From Pseudomonas floridensis (GTDB lineage Bacteria > Pseudomonadota > Gammaproteobacteria > Pseudomonadales > Pseudomonadaceae): DNA of 64,000 bases. A model generated the notes under the pieces. That model ran no database searches, had not been told where the DNA came from, and was given only the letters and a program-made list of their open reading frames with translations. The DNA lies in NCBI RefSeq assembly GCF_002087235.1, contig NZ_MUIO01000002.1:209721-273720 (forward strand), given 5' to 3'. The position numbers and the translations under genes are program-made. The first letter of the stretch is position 1. Each line of letters starts with the position of its first letter. Shown in pieces: positions 38,785 to 48,532 of this stretch.

Positions 38785-39234
38785 ATGACAGGAATTGGTC
38801 CACGCCTTAAACGGGAACGACTGCGTTTGAAACTCTCCCAGAGCGCACTGGGTGCCATAGGGGGAGTAGAAACCAATGCCCAGGGCAACTATGAAAACGG
38901 TATACGCTCACCAAGAGCCGACTACCTGGCGCGTATTTCGGATGCTGGCATCGATGTCAGTTATGTGGTCACCGGGTTTAGCCTGGAGCGCTCCACGCCT
39001 CAGACCGAGGCCCATGGAAACACCCATTCTGAACGGTTGAATCGCGTCATCGGGCGCCTGCATGGCAGCCTGCATGAGGTGACACAAAACCTTTACCACG
39101 TGACCCGGCTCGTCGAGGCACGCTCCGATGATGACGATCTCGACGTCTCCCATCTTGAAACCATCAAACGCGATGCCGAGGCGATTACCATTGCCGCCGT
39201 ACGTCTGATCTATATGACATCACGGTTGCGATAG
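38785..39234 (+). CDS. XRE-family HTH regulator
   Basis: 149 residues. An N-terminal Cro/CI HTH (about 5-60) begins RLKRERLRLKLSQSALGAIG and continues VETNAQGNYENG, ending SYVVTG, a pattern common in phage-type and stress regulators. The remainder (about 65-149) is helical with no recognised domain. No phage genes are nearby, so it is a lone regulator. Confidence 0.88.
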   Translation: MTGIGPRLKRERLRLKLSQSALGAIGGVETNAQGNYENGIRSPRADYLARISDAGIDVSYVVTGFSLERSTPQTEAHGNTHSERLNRVIGRLHGSLHEVTQNLYHVTRLVEARSDDDDLDVSHLETIKRDAEAITIAAVRLIYMTSRLR

Positions 39235-39459
39235 CGCTGTAGAATCCGGTTACAAAGCCGGGCTGGAAGAAATCACCGCTCAGTCATTTTCGCACCATCG
39301 CCTGTCTTCTCCGCCGCTATGCTTGATAACGGCCTAGCGAGTCCCCCACGCACCGGGCGCCCTTGAATCGCCCGGTTGATCCGTCCTCATGCCATCTCGT
39401 TGTCGATCTTCGCAGCCAAGGGTTCTCGCCCCGCAACCTGCCAGGAAAGGACACCCATC

Positions 39460-40302
39460 ATGCATACCCCACTCGATCTGCGCGCCATGAAGGGCAAGCA
39501 GAAAGAAGCCTGGAGCAGTGGCGACTACACCGTCATCGGCACCACGCTAACTCTCACAGGCGAACTATTGGCTGAATCCTGCGACCTTAACTACGACGAA
39601 ATCGTTCTGGATGTCGCTGCCGGAAATGGCAACGCAACGCTTGCTGCCGCCCGTCGAGGCTGCAAAGTGACCTCCACCGATTACGTTTGCGCACTGCTGG
39701 AGCGCGGCCGGGAACGGGCGCGTGCGGAACATTTCGATGTCGCGTTTCAAGAAGCCGACGCGGAGGCCCTGCCCTTCGAGGACGCAACCTTCGACGCGGT
39801 GTTGTCGACCTTCGGCGTAATGTTCACCCCTGATCAGAAACAGGCTGCCGCAGAACTGGCACGTGTCTGCCGCCCCTCGGGACGGATCGGCCTGACTTGC
39901 TGGACGCCCGAAGGCTTCGTCGGCCAACTGTTCTCGACGCTGGGACGTTACCTGCCATCTCCTGACGGAGCGGCCAGACCTTCGGATTGGGGCATCAAAG
40001 GGCATCTGCACGAATTGTTCATCCACCACGCGGCTGACGTTCGGGCAATCCCGAGACAATTCAACTTTCGCTACCGGTCAGCCAGACACTTCATCGAAGT
40101 GTTCCGCGACTGGTACGGGCCGATGCACAAAGCCTTCAAGGCGCTTTCCGAAGATCAGGCCGACAGGCTGACCCGCGAGCTCACCGAATTGCTTGTCCGG
40201 ATGAACCGGTCCGGCAAGGAAACGCCATTGGTTGTGCCAGCGGAATACCTGGAGATCGTGATCACGCGCAACAGGCGGCCTTTTTCGAAAGAAACCGCCT
40301 GA
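39460..40302 (+). CDS. Class I SAM-dependent methyltransferase
   Basis: 280 residues from ATG 39460, with GGAAAGG nine bases upstream; the frame opens earlier without a site. SAM-binding motif I is VLDVAAGNGNATLAAARRG (about 48-66), with FQEADAEALPF and VLSTFGVMF as later motifs. Close to the UbiE/COQ5-like soluble methyltransferases; the acceptor is unknown. Confidence 0.9.
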   Translation: MHTPLDLRAMKGKQKEAWSSGDYTVIGTTLTLTGELLAESCDLNYDEIVLDVAAGNGNATLAAARRGCKVTSTDYVCALLERGRERARAEHFDVAFQEADAEALPFEDATFDAVLSTFGVMFTPDQKQAAAELARVCRPSGRIGLTCWTPEGFVGQLFSTLGRYLPSPDGAARPSDWGIKGHLHELFIHHAADVRAIPRQFNFRYRSARHFIEVFRDWYGPMHKAFKALSEDQADRLTRELTELLVRMNRSGKETPLVVPAEYLEIVITRNRRPFSKETA

Positions 40303-40314
40303 GGCTCATGCCTT

Positions 40315-40570
40315 TTCCAAGGATGCTCTTGCCACTTGCTCTGGAAAAAATCGATGAATGCTCTGATCCGCGCACTGAGGCGTTTTCTGTCCGGGTATAG
40401 CAGGTAAACGGGCTCGACTGCCTGCGTACTGCACCTTTCGTTTCGAGCAATGGCACGGGCGCCACGGACCTGATGTCCTGGCCGACATGAAAGTCGGCGA
40501 GCCTGACGATTCAGGCACCGGCGCCGAAACGCCCTGCATGAACGACCAGGTGGTCCAAGGGCTGATGAAG
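40315..40570 (-). pseudogene. Remnant of a LysR regulator C-terminus
   Basis: On the minus strand between 40420 and 40325 the frame reads VEPVYLLYPDRKRLSARIRA followed by FIDFFQSKWQ, an unmistakable end of a LysR effector domain. No intact gene can be read upstream: the similarity fades by about 40570 through frame changes. It is directly followed (same strand upstream) by an intact LysR gene, so this may be a decayed duplicate. Confidence 0.6.
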
Positions 40571-40607
40571 CTGAAATCGGGTAAGACGCGATCAGCCGCC
40601 CGGTCCT

Positions 40608-41525
40608 TCAGGTCGGTGGATGCGCGGGAAACTCGTTCATCCGCAGCTTCTCCATGACCAGTTCGATAAATGCTGCGACCGCCAGCGGCAGATGTTGGCG
40701 GCTGGGGTACAAGACGTGCAAACCATGGCTGGTGCGCTGGTAGCCAGGCAGTACCGGCACAAGGCGCCCCGCGTCGAGGTCGGCGCTGATCAGGGTCGCT
40801 GGCAACAGCGCGATGCCGAGACCCGCCAGCGTGGCGCGGCGCAATGCCTGGGCGGTATTGGCATTGAAACGACTGGCAAGTTGCACCTCATGTTCAGCGC
40901 CATCCGTTCCCCACAGTTTCCAGGTGGTCAAGTCACTCGGATGACCCACGCTTACGCAATAATGCCCGCTCAAGGCCTCCAGAGCGTCAGGCACGCCATT
41001 GGCCTTCAGATAAGAAGGGCTGGCGACCATCCCCTCCGTTCCCGACTCGATCAACTGACGCCCGACGTACGCCGAGTCGAGCATCGGCCCTCCTCTGAAG
41101 GCGATGTCCAGACGATCTGCGATAAGATCCGAGCGGGCATCATCGAGTACGAACTCCAAGTGCACCTTGGGGTAGCGCGCCAGAAAATCAGCGACCCACG
41201 GCATGGGGAAGAAATCGAAGAAGTCGGCCATCGCCGCAATACGCACCTTGCCGCTGGGCAGCTCACCACCTGTCAGCAGTTGTTCTCCGGCGTCGATCAG
41301 GCCGTCCACCGGGCCCATGCAGCGGTCAAAAAACACCTGTCCCGTCTGCGTCAGTACCAGTTTACGGGTGGAACGCTGCAGCAGTCGTGCGCCCAGATGC
41401 GCTTCCAGTTGCTGCACTCGTCGACTCACCGTATTGGACGGCACGCCAAGCTGCCTGGCCGCCTGCGCGAAACTGCCGCTACGAGCGACCTGGACGAACA
41501 GCGCGACATCGTTGAGATCCAGCAT
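40608..41525 (-). CDS. LysR family transcriptional regulator
   Basis: 305 residues: winged HTH (about 3-62, VALFVQVARSGSFAQAARQL) and effector domain (about 90-295). Divergent from the pirin gene, 121 bases apart, the usual arrangement for LysR regulators adjacent to pirin; control of pirin is inferred. Confidence 0.92.
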   Translation of the reverse strand: MLDLNDVALFVQVARSGSFAQAARQLGVPSNTVSRRVQQLEAHLGARLLQRSTRKLVLTQTGQVFFDRCMGPVDGLIDAGEQLLTGGELPSGKVRIAAMADFFDFFPMPWVADFLARYPKVHLEFVLDDARSDLIADRLDIAFRGGPMLDSAYVGRQLIESGTEGMVASPSYLKANGVPDALEALSGHYCVSVGHPSDLTTWKLWGTDGAEHEVQLASRFNANTAQALRRATLAGLGIALLPATLISADLDAGRLVPVLPGYQRTSHGLHVLYPSRQHLPLAVAAFIELVMEKLRMNEFPAHPPT

Positions 41526-41646
41526 GTGAGCAGCTCATTACATTGAATAATGGATCAGTTAAATCCAACTACACCAACTAATCAACCAATCGATCGGCGC
41601 ATATGCTGGGGCTCAAGGCGATAAAGCCAATCGAGAGGATCTGTCA

Positions 41647-42504
41647 ATGGCACGCACAGCAGCAGTCAGCGTCACCGTCAACACCAAGCCGCGCGGCATC
41701 ATTCACCGCACCAAAGGCACCCGCCAAGGGCCGATAACCCGTTTGATGAGTCCCGGCGACCTCGGTCAACATCTCAAGCCTTTTGTGTTTCTCGACCATT
41801 TCAATTTCAAGCCCGAACCGGATCAGAAAGGCTTTGGCATGCATCCCCACTCCGGCATCGCGACGCTCACTTACCTGATCGAAGGCGAAGTGACCTATGA
41901 GGACACCACTGGCAAATCCGGCGTGCTGCCCAAAGGCGGCGTGGAATGGATGAGTGCGGGCAACGGCGTATGGCACACCGGCAATGCAGTCAGCGGCTCT
42001 TCAATGGCAGGGTTCCAGCTCTGGGTGGCCCTGCCAGCCGCGCTGGAAAACGGCCCGCCGCTCAGTGTTTATCTGGCGGCCGCACAAGTGGCTGAAGAAG
42101 GCCCTGCCCGCGTTTTGCTGGGGCAATACGGGGCAGCGAAGAGCAGCATTCCGGCTCCGGAGGGCATGAACTACCTCGCGGTCAACCTGAAGGACGGCGA
42201 GCACTGGCGCTACACGCCACCGGACGGCCATACCGTCGGCTGGCTAGCGGTTAACACCGGGCAACTGGAAGCCGACGCCCCGATTCTTGCGGGTGAACTG
42301 GCGGTCTTCGAGAATTCGGACCGGGCGATCGATCTCGTGGCACGGGGGGATACCTCGTTCGTCCTGGGCTCTGCCATCAGGCATCCCCATGATCTGGTGC
42401 TGGGTTATTACTCCGTACACACCAGCAAAGCCGCGCTGGAACAAGGGGAAGCGGAGATCCAGCGCATCGGCGCTCATCTGCGAAAGGAAGGCCGCCTGGG
42501 CTGA
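41647..42504 (+). CDS. Pirin family cupin protein
   Basis: 285 residues with the bicupin fold. The metal site is visible in GFGMHPHSGIATLTYLIEG (two His) with later His and Glu ligands (GVEWMSAGNGVWHTG). Ribosome site GAGAGGAT. Bacterial pirins act as quercetin dioxygenases or regulators of central carbon metabolism; which applies is open. Confidence 0.93.
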   Translation: MARTAAVSVTVNTKPRGIIHRTKGTRQGPITRLMSPGDLGQHLKPFVFLDHFNFKPEPDQKGFGMHPHSGIATLTYLIEGEVTYEDTTGKSGVLPKGGVEWMSAGNGVWHTGNAVSGSSMAGFQLWVALPAALENGPPLSVYLAAAQVAEEGPARVLLGQYGAAKSSIPAPEGMNYLAVNLKDGEHWRYTPPDGHTVGWLAVNTGQLEADAPILAGELAVFENSDRAIDLVARGDTSFVLGSAIRHPHDLVLGYYSVHTSKAALEQGEAEIQRIGAHLRKEGRLG

Positions 42505-42764
42505 CGCGCGGCACCACACAGGCTCTCCGCAATGCATGAACGGCTGGAGCGGGCTTCCAGCCATTCATGTAGGCTTTGAAAGCCTTGCACTCGACACGCC
42601 GCACGACAAGGCCTCGACCAGACCACACGGCGCCTCCCGGAAACAGACCCAATACATAAGCTGAAACGATTTTCCTTTCTTAGGGAACTCATACCGCCGA
42701 CATCGCCCTAAGCCTCACATCTGTACTGGCACGACGCTGGTTCCACGTGAAGGACTTTATATTC

Positions 42765-44186
42765 ATGTCTTCAAGCATCACCTCGACAGCGGCTGATCGG
42801 CAGGGTCGAAAACAGGCCTCTCCCGGCCGCCTGATCTTCATTTCAGTACTTGTGGCAACGATGGGCGCACTCGCCTTCGGGTACGACACCGGCATCATCG
42901 CCGGCGCACTGCCGTTCATGACCCTGCCTGTCGATCAGGGCGGGTTGGGCCTGAACGCGTTCAGCGAAGGCCTCGTCACCGCGTCCTTGATCGTCGGTGC
43001 CGCCTTCGGCTCACTTGCCAGCGGTTACATCTCAGATCGCTACGGTCGCCGCGTAACACTGCGTCTGTTGTCACTCCTGTTCATCGTTGGCGCACTGGGC
43101 ACCGCCACCGCACCCTCGATCCCGTTCATGATCGCCGCGCGTTTTCTGTTGGGCATTGCCGTCGGTGGCGGCTCTGCAACAGTGCCGGTGTTCATCGCCG
43201 AGATTGCCGGGCCGTCGCGGCGCGCCCGACTGGTCAGTCGCAATGAACTGATGATCGTCAGCGGCCAGTTGCTGGCTTACGTATTGAGTGCCGTGCTGGC
43301 GGCGTTGATGCATACGCCGGGCATCTGGCGCTACATGCTCGCCATCGCGATGATTCCGGGCGTGCTGCTGCTGGTCGGAACCTTCTTCGTACCGCCCTCC
43401 CCACGCTGGCTGGCCTCCAAGGGACGCTTCGACGACGCTCAGGATGTGCTGGAGAAACTGCGTGACACCAAGGAAGACGCGCAACGCGAAGTCGATGAGA
43501 TGAAGGCTCAGGACGAGCAGGCGCGCAACCGCCCTGCCGTCAAGGATCTGCTGCGTCAGAGTTGGGTGATCAAGCTGCTGCTGATCGGTGTGGGTCTGGG
43601 CTTCACCGCGCAGTTCACCGGCGTCAACGCGTTCATGTACTACACGCCGATCATTCTCAAGAATACCGGCATGGGCACCAATGCCGCGCTGACCGCAACG
43701 ATCGGCAACGGCGTGGTCTCGGTCATCGCCACGCTGCTGGGCATCTGGGCAATTGGCCGTTATGGCCGCCGTCACTTGCTGATGACAGGCCTGGTCATGG
43801 TCATCCTGATGCAGGCGGCGCTCGGTTGCGTGCTGCAATTCATGCCTCAGAACCTGACGCAGAGCTACGCCGCCCTCGCCTGCATTCTGGTGTTTCTGCT
43901 GTTCATGCAGATGTGTATCTCACCGGTTTACTGGCTGCTCATGTCGGAGCTGTTCCCGATGCAGGTTCGCGGCTTGCTGACCGGCGTTGCCGTGTCGATG
44001 CAATGGTTGTTCAACGCCTCGGTCGCCTTCGCATTCCCCATCGCGGTCGATGTCATCGGCAACCCGACGTTCTTCGTGTTCGCAGCTATTAATATCGGCT
44101 CGCTGGTGTTCGTCTTCCTGTGCCTGCCCGAGACCAAAGGCAAATCACTCGAGCAAATCGAAAAGCATTTGAAAAAAGAGCTGTAA
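42765..44186 (+). CDS. Sugar porter family MFS transporter
   Basis: About 473 residues from ATG 42765 (GAAGGA ten bases upstream; a GTG at 42747 is in frame). Twelve membrane helices with sugar-porter signatures: GYDTGIIAGAL, GYISDRYGRR, PPSPRWLASKGR and the C-terminal PETKGKSLEQIEKH. Proton-driven uptake of a hexose, pentose or polyol is expected. It stands alone, so the substrate cannot be read from context. Confidence 0.92.
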   Translation: MSSSITSTAADRQGRKQASPGRLIFISVLVATMGALAFGYDTGIIAGALPFMTLPVDQGGLGLNAFSEGLVTASLIVGAAFGSLASGYISDRYGRRVTLRLLSLLFIVGALGTATAPSIPFMIAARFLLGIAVGGGSATVPVFIAEIAGPSRRARLVSRNELMIVSGQLLAYVLSAVLAALMHTPGIWRYMLAIAMIPGVLLLVGTFFVPPSPRWLASKGRFDDAQDVLEKLRDTKEDAQREVDEMKAQDEQARNRPAVKDLLRQSWVIKLLLIGVGLGFTAQFTGVNAFMYYTPIILKNTGMGTNAALTATIGNGVVSVIATLLGIWAIGRYGRRHLLMTGLVMVILMQAALGCVLQFMPQNLTQSYAALACILVFLLFMQMCISPVYWLLMSELFPMQVRGLLTGVAVSMQWLFNASVAFAFPIAVDVIGNPTFFVFAAINIGSLVFVFLCLPETKGKSLEQIEKHLKKEL

Positions 44187-44258
44187 GCAGCTCAATCACC
44201 GGCAATGCGTTCGGACCTCAGTGTCCTTACGCACTGCCGGTACTTAGTTGAAAAGCGG

Positions 44259-44427
44259 TTATCGGGCGGCAGAACGTGCGTCGACCAGCCAGCCGTCGTA
44301 AGCCGCACGGTGCGCCACAATCCATTCGGCGGCATGGCGCCTGATATCGGCTGCCGAGTTCTCACCATTGTGCACTTTCGGGTTTTGAGCGCTCTCATCG
44401 TCGGTACTGATCTGCACCCGATTCACT
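44259..44427 (-). pseudogene. C-terminal remnant of a betaine/choline-type ABC substrate-binding protein
   Basis: The minus-strand frame reads KVHNGENSAADIRRHAAEW, IVAHRAAYDGWLVDARSAAR and stops at 44259-44261, the end pattern of quaternary-amine binding proteins (OpuAC type). It is closed upstream by a stop at about 44428, so only the last 55 residues survive. Recognition is by pattern and should be verified. Confidence 0.5.
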
Positions 44428-44820
44428 TATGATCCCAGTATTCAGGTGACGCCGCAGCGGGTCGCGAACGTTGCACGTGAACAGCGCGTATCACTGGACG
44501 CACGCTTCCCGGCACTGAAAGCAGTACCCCTGGAGTTCAGTTGGGCGGGTCGGCTGTGCCTGAGCCGCAACAGCGCCCCGGCGCTTGGCGAGATCGAGGA
44601 AAATCTTTATTCGGCCTGTTGCGAAAATGGTCTGGGGACCGTTAAAAGCACCTTGGCGGGCGTCATGGCGGCGGAACTGGCAACCGGCACACACTCTGGA
44701 TTTCTTGATGAATTCAGTAGCTCGCCTGGCCCCAGCAAGCTGCCCGCCAAGCTGCTGACCAGACTGGGGGGCAGCTCGGTGATAGGCTGGCAGGCCCTGC
44801 GGGCCGGTCGCGAGGGCTAG
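44428..44820 (+). pseudogene. C-terminal remnant of a DAO-type FAD-dependent oxidoreductase
   Basis: From about 44428 the plus frame reads YDPSIQVTPQRVANVAREQ, PLEFSWAGRLCLSRN, LYSACCENGLGTVKSTLAG, the C-terminal FAD-binding end of glycine/betaine-type oxidoreductases, to a stop at 44820. The N-terminal Rossmann half is absent. It begins where the opposite-strand binding-protein remnant ends, as expected for a deletion between divergent genes. Confidence 0.65.
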
Positions 44821-44893
44821 ACGCGGCCTGGATGCGGCGGCTCTGATACGACCGTCGGCGTAACCCGGCAAGTGACGACTTCAGCAGCATAAG

Positions 44894-45919
44894 GTGAAAA
44901 GAACGGTGATTGCACGACGACAATTCAGCAGCGCCATGCGAGGCAAGAACCTTCGCTACCTGGGTGACGGTGTTCATGAGCAAAAGCCGCTTACCCGTGT
45001 CGCCTTCCTGCTACTCGAACATTTTTCGCTGCCCGCCTTCACTCAAGCGCTGGATACGATCGTCACGGCCAATCTGCTGCGCCCCAAACTGTTTTCTTCC
45101 ATGACGCTGGGTCTGCGGCCGGGCGAAGTCATCAGCGATCTGGGATTGGTCATTCGACCGGACCGATGCCTGGAAGCGAAAAATGTCCAGAACGTCGACC
45201 TGCTGGTCGTCTGCGGTGGCTACCGGACAGAGCTCAAGGCAGACAGTAAACTGATCGACCTGCTCCGGATGGCCGCTGAACACGGTGCTGCCTTGGCCGG
45301 ACTCTGGAACGGAGCCTGGTTTCTGGGCGCGGCAGGCCTGCTTGAAGGTTATCGTTGTGCCATTCATCCCGAGCATCGCCCTGCCCTGGCCGAGCTTGCC
45401 AGGGTCACGCATGTCACCAGCGAACCTTACGTGATTGATCGGGACCGGCTCACCGCTTCCAGCCCGACCGGCGCTTTTCATCTGGTGCTGGGATGGATCA
45501 AGTGCCTGCACGACAAAGCGCTGGTGGAAGGCATCGAAGACATTCTGTGCTTTGAGGAATCACGCTATCGACGGGTCAAGCCAAGCGTGCATCTGTCTGT
45601 CAGCGCTCCGCTGAAAGAGGTCGTGAAGCTGATGGATGCCAACCTCGAAGAGCCTCTGGAGCTGGAACAGTTGGCGGTCTACTCGGGTCGCTCGCGACGC
45701 CAGGTCGAGCGCCTGTTCCGCGAGCAATTAGGCACCACGCCGCAACGCTACTACCTGGAGTTACGCATCACCGAAGCGCGCAGATTGTTGCAACACACTG
45801 AAATGTCCCAGCTGGAAGTGCTAGTCGCCTGCGGCTTCGTTTCGCCGAGCCATTTCAGCAAATGTTACAGCTCATTCTTCGGCTATCGGCCGTCCAGGGA
45901 AAAACGACTGGTCAAATAG
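44894..45919 (+). CDS. GlxA/GbdR-type AraC family regulator with DJ-1/PfpI domain
   Basis: 341 residues in the frame; start uncertain (GTG 44894 or ATG 44936). Residues about 35-195 are a DJ-1/PfpI-like domain (VAFLLLEHFSLPAF, LVVCGGYRTELK, AGLWNGAWFLGAAGLLEGY) that senses the ligand without protease function. Residues about 235-335 hold two AraC HTH motifs (LAVYSGRSRRQVERLFREQL, VACGFVSPSHFSKCYSSFFG). This family controls quaternary-amine catabolism in pseudomonads; the adjacent betaine-related remnants make that the likely lineage. Confidence 0.88.
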   Translation: MKRTVIARRQFSSAMRGKNLRYLGDGVHEQKPLTRVAFLLLEHFSLPAFTQALDTIVTANLLRPKLFSSMTLGLRPGEVISDLGLVIRPDRCLEAKNVQNVDLLVVCGGYRTELKADSKLIDLLRMAAEHGAALAGLWNGAWFLGAAGLLEGYRCAIHPEHRPALAELARVTHVTSEPYVIDRDRLTASSPTGAFHLVLGWIKCLHDKALVEGIEDILCFEESRYRRVKPSVHLSVSAPLKEVVKLMDANLEEPLELEQLAVYSGRSRRQVERLFREQLGTTPQRYYLELRITEARRLLQHTEMSQLEVLVACGFVSPSHFSKCYSSFFGYRPSREKRLVK

Positions 45920-45937
45920 CTTCGCGTCGCCCGGAGC

Positions 45938-46414
45938 TCACAACCCCAACTCCGACAGCCCCGGATGATCATCCGGGCGGCGGCCAAGGGGCCAGTGGTA
46001 TTTGCGCTCGGAGGCCTGAATAGGCAGGTCGTTGATACAGGCAAAACGACTGGCCATCAGCCCGTCATCGTTGAATTCCCAGTTTTCGTTACCGTACGAG
46101 CGAAACCAGTTGCCCGAATCGTCGTGCCACTCATACGCGTAACGGACCGCGATGCGGTTGCCATCGAATGCCCAGAGTTCCTTGATCAGCCGGTAGTCCA
46201 GCTCCTTCGCCCATTTACGCGCCAGAAACTGCCTGGCCTGTTCGCGGTCGGTAATGAATTCGGCGCGATTACGCCAGTGAGTGTCCGGTGTGTAGGCCAG
46301 CGAGACTTTCTCGGGATCGCGGCTGTTCCAGCCATCTTCGGCCAGACGGACCTTTTCGATGGCGGATTCGCGGGTAAACGGTGGTGATGGCGGGCGGGTC
46401 GCGGCAGATGACAT
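45938..46414 (-). CDS. NTF2-like (DUF1348) protein
   Basis: 158 residues. The DUF1348 family is visible in [37 protein letters not shown] and [19 protein letters not shown] small cone-shaped cytoplasmic fold of unknown activity. Convergent with the GlxA-type regulator gene. Confidence 0.9.
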   Translation of the reverse strand: MSSAATRPPSPPFTRESAIEKVRLAEDGWNSRDPEKVSLAYTPDTHWRNRAEFITDREQARQFLARKWAKELDYRLIKELWAFDGNRIAVRYAYEWHDDSGNWFRSYGNENWEFNDDGLMASRFACINDLPIQASERKYHWPLGRRPDDHPGLSELGL

Positions 46415-46564
46415 GCTGAAGCCTCAAGGCAGATGGACAGTTGAGATAACCAGACCTTATCCAAAGCTGCAAGCCCCACAACAGGCGTTCGGAAGTCGCT
46501 TGCTGTCGTCTCGACTGTACAGGCATCATACCGCCACATTTTGCCCTCGCCGCGATGCTCTCCG

Positions 46565-47887
46565 ATGACTCACCGCCCTGCTCCCTTTCCGGCCAATGAG
46601 GCAGATCGAATCCTGTCGCTGGAGCATCTCGGCATTCTGGACAGCGCGCCTGAACAAGGCTTCGACGATGTCGTGCTGTTGGCGACCACGCTGTGCAATG
46701 TACCGATCGCAATGGTCTCGCTGGTGGATCGTGAACGCCAATGGTTCAAGGCGTGCATCGGTCTGGATGTGCGCGAGACCCACCGCGACCTCGCGTTCTG
46801 CGCCCACGCGATTCTGGCGCCGACGGATGTGCTGGTCGTTGAGGACGCTACACTCGATCCTCGCTTCGAACATAGCGCACTGGTTCTCGGCCCGCCTCAC
46901 ATCCGTTTTTATGCCGGAGCCCCCATCTGCAGCGATTCAGGGCTGCCAATGGGCACGGTTTGTGTGATCGACACCGAACCACGCAGCCTCAGCGATTCGC
47001 AGCGCCACGGGCTGCAAGCCCTGGCGCGCCAGACAGCGGCCCTGATGCAACTGCGTATGTTGGGCGAACAGCACGAACAACGGGCCGCAGCGTTGACCCG
47101 GGAACTGGAGAATGCACAAGGCCACAACCGCGCCACCGAAAAGAATCTGCGCCATTCACAGCGGGTCTCTTCACTGGGCATGCTGACAGCCAGCATTGCG
47201 CATGACTTCAATAACCTGCTTCAGGCACTGAGCGCCAGCCTGCAACTGATCCGCATGAGGGCACGGCGTCCGGCCGACGTGGAAAGCCTCAGCGACACCG
47301 GGCTGCAGGCGGTGGAGCATGGCCGTCAATTGGTCAGCCGCCTGCTGTCCAGCGTGCGTCAGGACGGACCGGAACTGATTTGCATCGATGTGAGCGAGCG
47401 ACTCGAAGCGGCGCAGGACCTGTTGCTGCGCTCGGTAGGCGACGAGATGACGCTGTCGTTCGACCTGACGGCCAGAGGTTGGGGTGTGCTCTGTGTCGAA
47501 ACCCAACTGCATGCAGCCATTCTGAACCTGCTCGCCAACGCACGGGACGCCATGTCGGGACCGGGCCATGCCTGCATCGCGACACACATGGAAACGATCG
47601 CCGACGACCTGCGCCTGCCTGAAGGCGATTACCTGGTCATCAGCGTGAGCGACGATGGGCCGGGCATGCCTGCCGAACTGACATCGCGGATCTTCGAACC
47701 GTTCTTCACCACCAAAAAGACCGGACTCGGCACCGGGCTCGGACTGGCGCAAGTGCAGGAATTTGCCGTCAACGCCGGTGGCGGTGTGCGGGTCGAGACC
47801 GCTCAAGGCAGCGGCACCTGCATGAAGCTCTACCTGCGAATACTGGGACGCATTGACACCAGCGAAACCGGCGCGACTGAAGCCTGA
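46565..47887 (+). CDS. GAF domain sensor histidine kinase
   Basis: 440 residues from ATG 46565. A GAF domain (about 30-165) leads to a HisKA helix pair with the phosphoacceptor in [15 protein letters not shown] (about residue 215) and a HATPase_c domain: N box [12 protein letters not shown]1 SDDGPGMP, and [19 protein letters not shown]. No membrane helix and no receiver domain, so a cytosolic sensor. A cognate response regulator is not in the window. Confidence 0.9.
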   Translation: MTHRPAPFPANEADRILSLEHLGILDSAPEQGFDDVVLLATTLCNVPIAMVSLVDRERQWFKACIGLDVRETHRDLAFCAHAILAPTDVLVVEDATLDPRFEHSALVLGPPHIRFYAGAPICSDSGLPMGTVCVIDTEPRSLSDSQRHGLQALARQTAALMQLRMLGEQHEQRAAALTRELENAQGHNRATEKNLRHSQRVSSLGMLTASIAHDFNNLLQALSASLQLIRMRARRPADVESLSDTGLQAVEHGRQLVSRLLSSVRQDGPELICIDVSERLEAAQDLLLRSVGDEMTLSFDLTARGWGVLCVETQLHAAILNLLANARDAMSGPGHACIATHMETIADDLRLPEGDYLVISVSDDGPGMPAELTSRIFEPFFTTKKTGLGTGLGLAQVQEFAVNAGGGVRVETAQGSGTCMKLYLRILGRIDTSETGATEA

Positions 47888-48427
47888 TCGAAACGCATTC
47901 GCCCGTTCTCTTCCGAATCAATACCTACCTGACACTCAGTATAAGCAAGTCATACTGTAACGCTCAGCACAGCCTCATTATTCAGCCTGTCAATAACTGC
48001 CTATTCATCTGGCGTAAGTGCAGCGATTTCTTTGACCTTCCATATGCTCTTTGCGTGATTTCTCAACACCATCGAAGTATGCACTAAACGCTGGCGGTCT
48101 TTGCTCGACTAAAGAATGAGCGCGCATAAACCCTCGTTCCTGCTCACATTTCAAACGGGTATAACCTGCAAAATCCTTACCTGACGTCATACCGGCCCTG
48201 AAGAGGCAAATGCGCGCACTCCTAGCGTGACTGCACTGCCTCCGACAAAAAAACGTCTTTTTTTAGGTGCTTGCGTTCACCCCCTTACTTTTACAGACCT
48301 CAAGTCCGCTCAGACGGGCCACTTACTCGTCTTAAATGATGACGTGACTAGCAATAATTCTCTCTTACCGGAAATGTCGTCATACAACGCTTCAATTAAC
48401 TTTTCTGTCATTTATATTCACCCGGCA
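47888..48427. other. Intergenic region with an unsupported small ORF
   Basis: 540 bases, AT-richer than neighbours. A 61-codon minus-strand frame (48005-48190) has a faint ribosome site and no recognisable family; I do not call it. The region should carry the upstream part of the pectate lyase promoter. No hrp box (GGAACC-N15/16-CCAC) was found. Confidence 0.4.
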
Positions 48428-48473
48428 GCAAACGGATTGTTTGCGCCGCATCCATAGCAAATGGACGTTTGCT
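48428..48473. promoter_or_regulatory. Two related palindromes upstream of the pectate lyase
   Basis: GCAAAC-GGATT-GTTTGC (48428-48444) and AGCAAA-TGGACG-TTTGCT (48456-48473) are both perfect inverted repeats built on the same GCAAA/TTTGC half site, centres about 28 bases apart, ending 60 bases before the pel start codon. They look like a pair of sites for one dimeric regulator. Confidence 0.6.
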
Positions 48474-48532
48474 GGTGAGACACGCAGTTGCCTCTGCGGG
48501 TTGTACCTCAAATTAATCAAGGATCAGATTAA

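Noticed and set aside
38610..38888. Minus-strand ORF before the XRE regulator
   Set aside because: Overlaps the regulator start, has no ribosome site and shows no known family.
48005..48190. 61-codon minus-strand ORF before pel
   Set aside because: Weak ribosome site and no family; could be real but cannot be supported.
48200..48532. HrpL (hrp box) promoter for pectate lyase
   Set aside because: No GGAACC with a properly spaced CCAC element is present.
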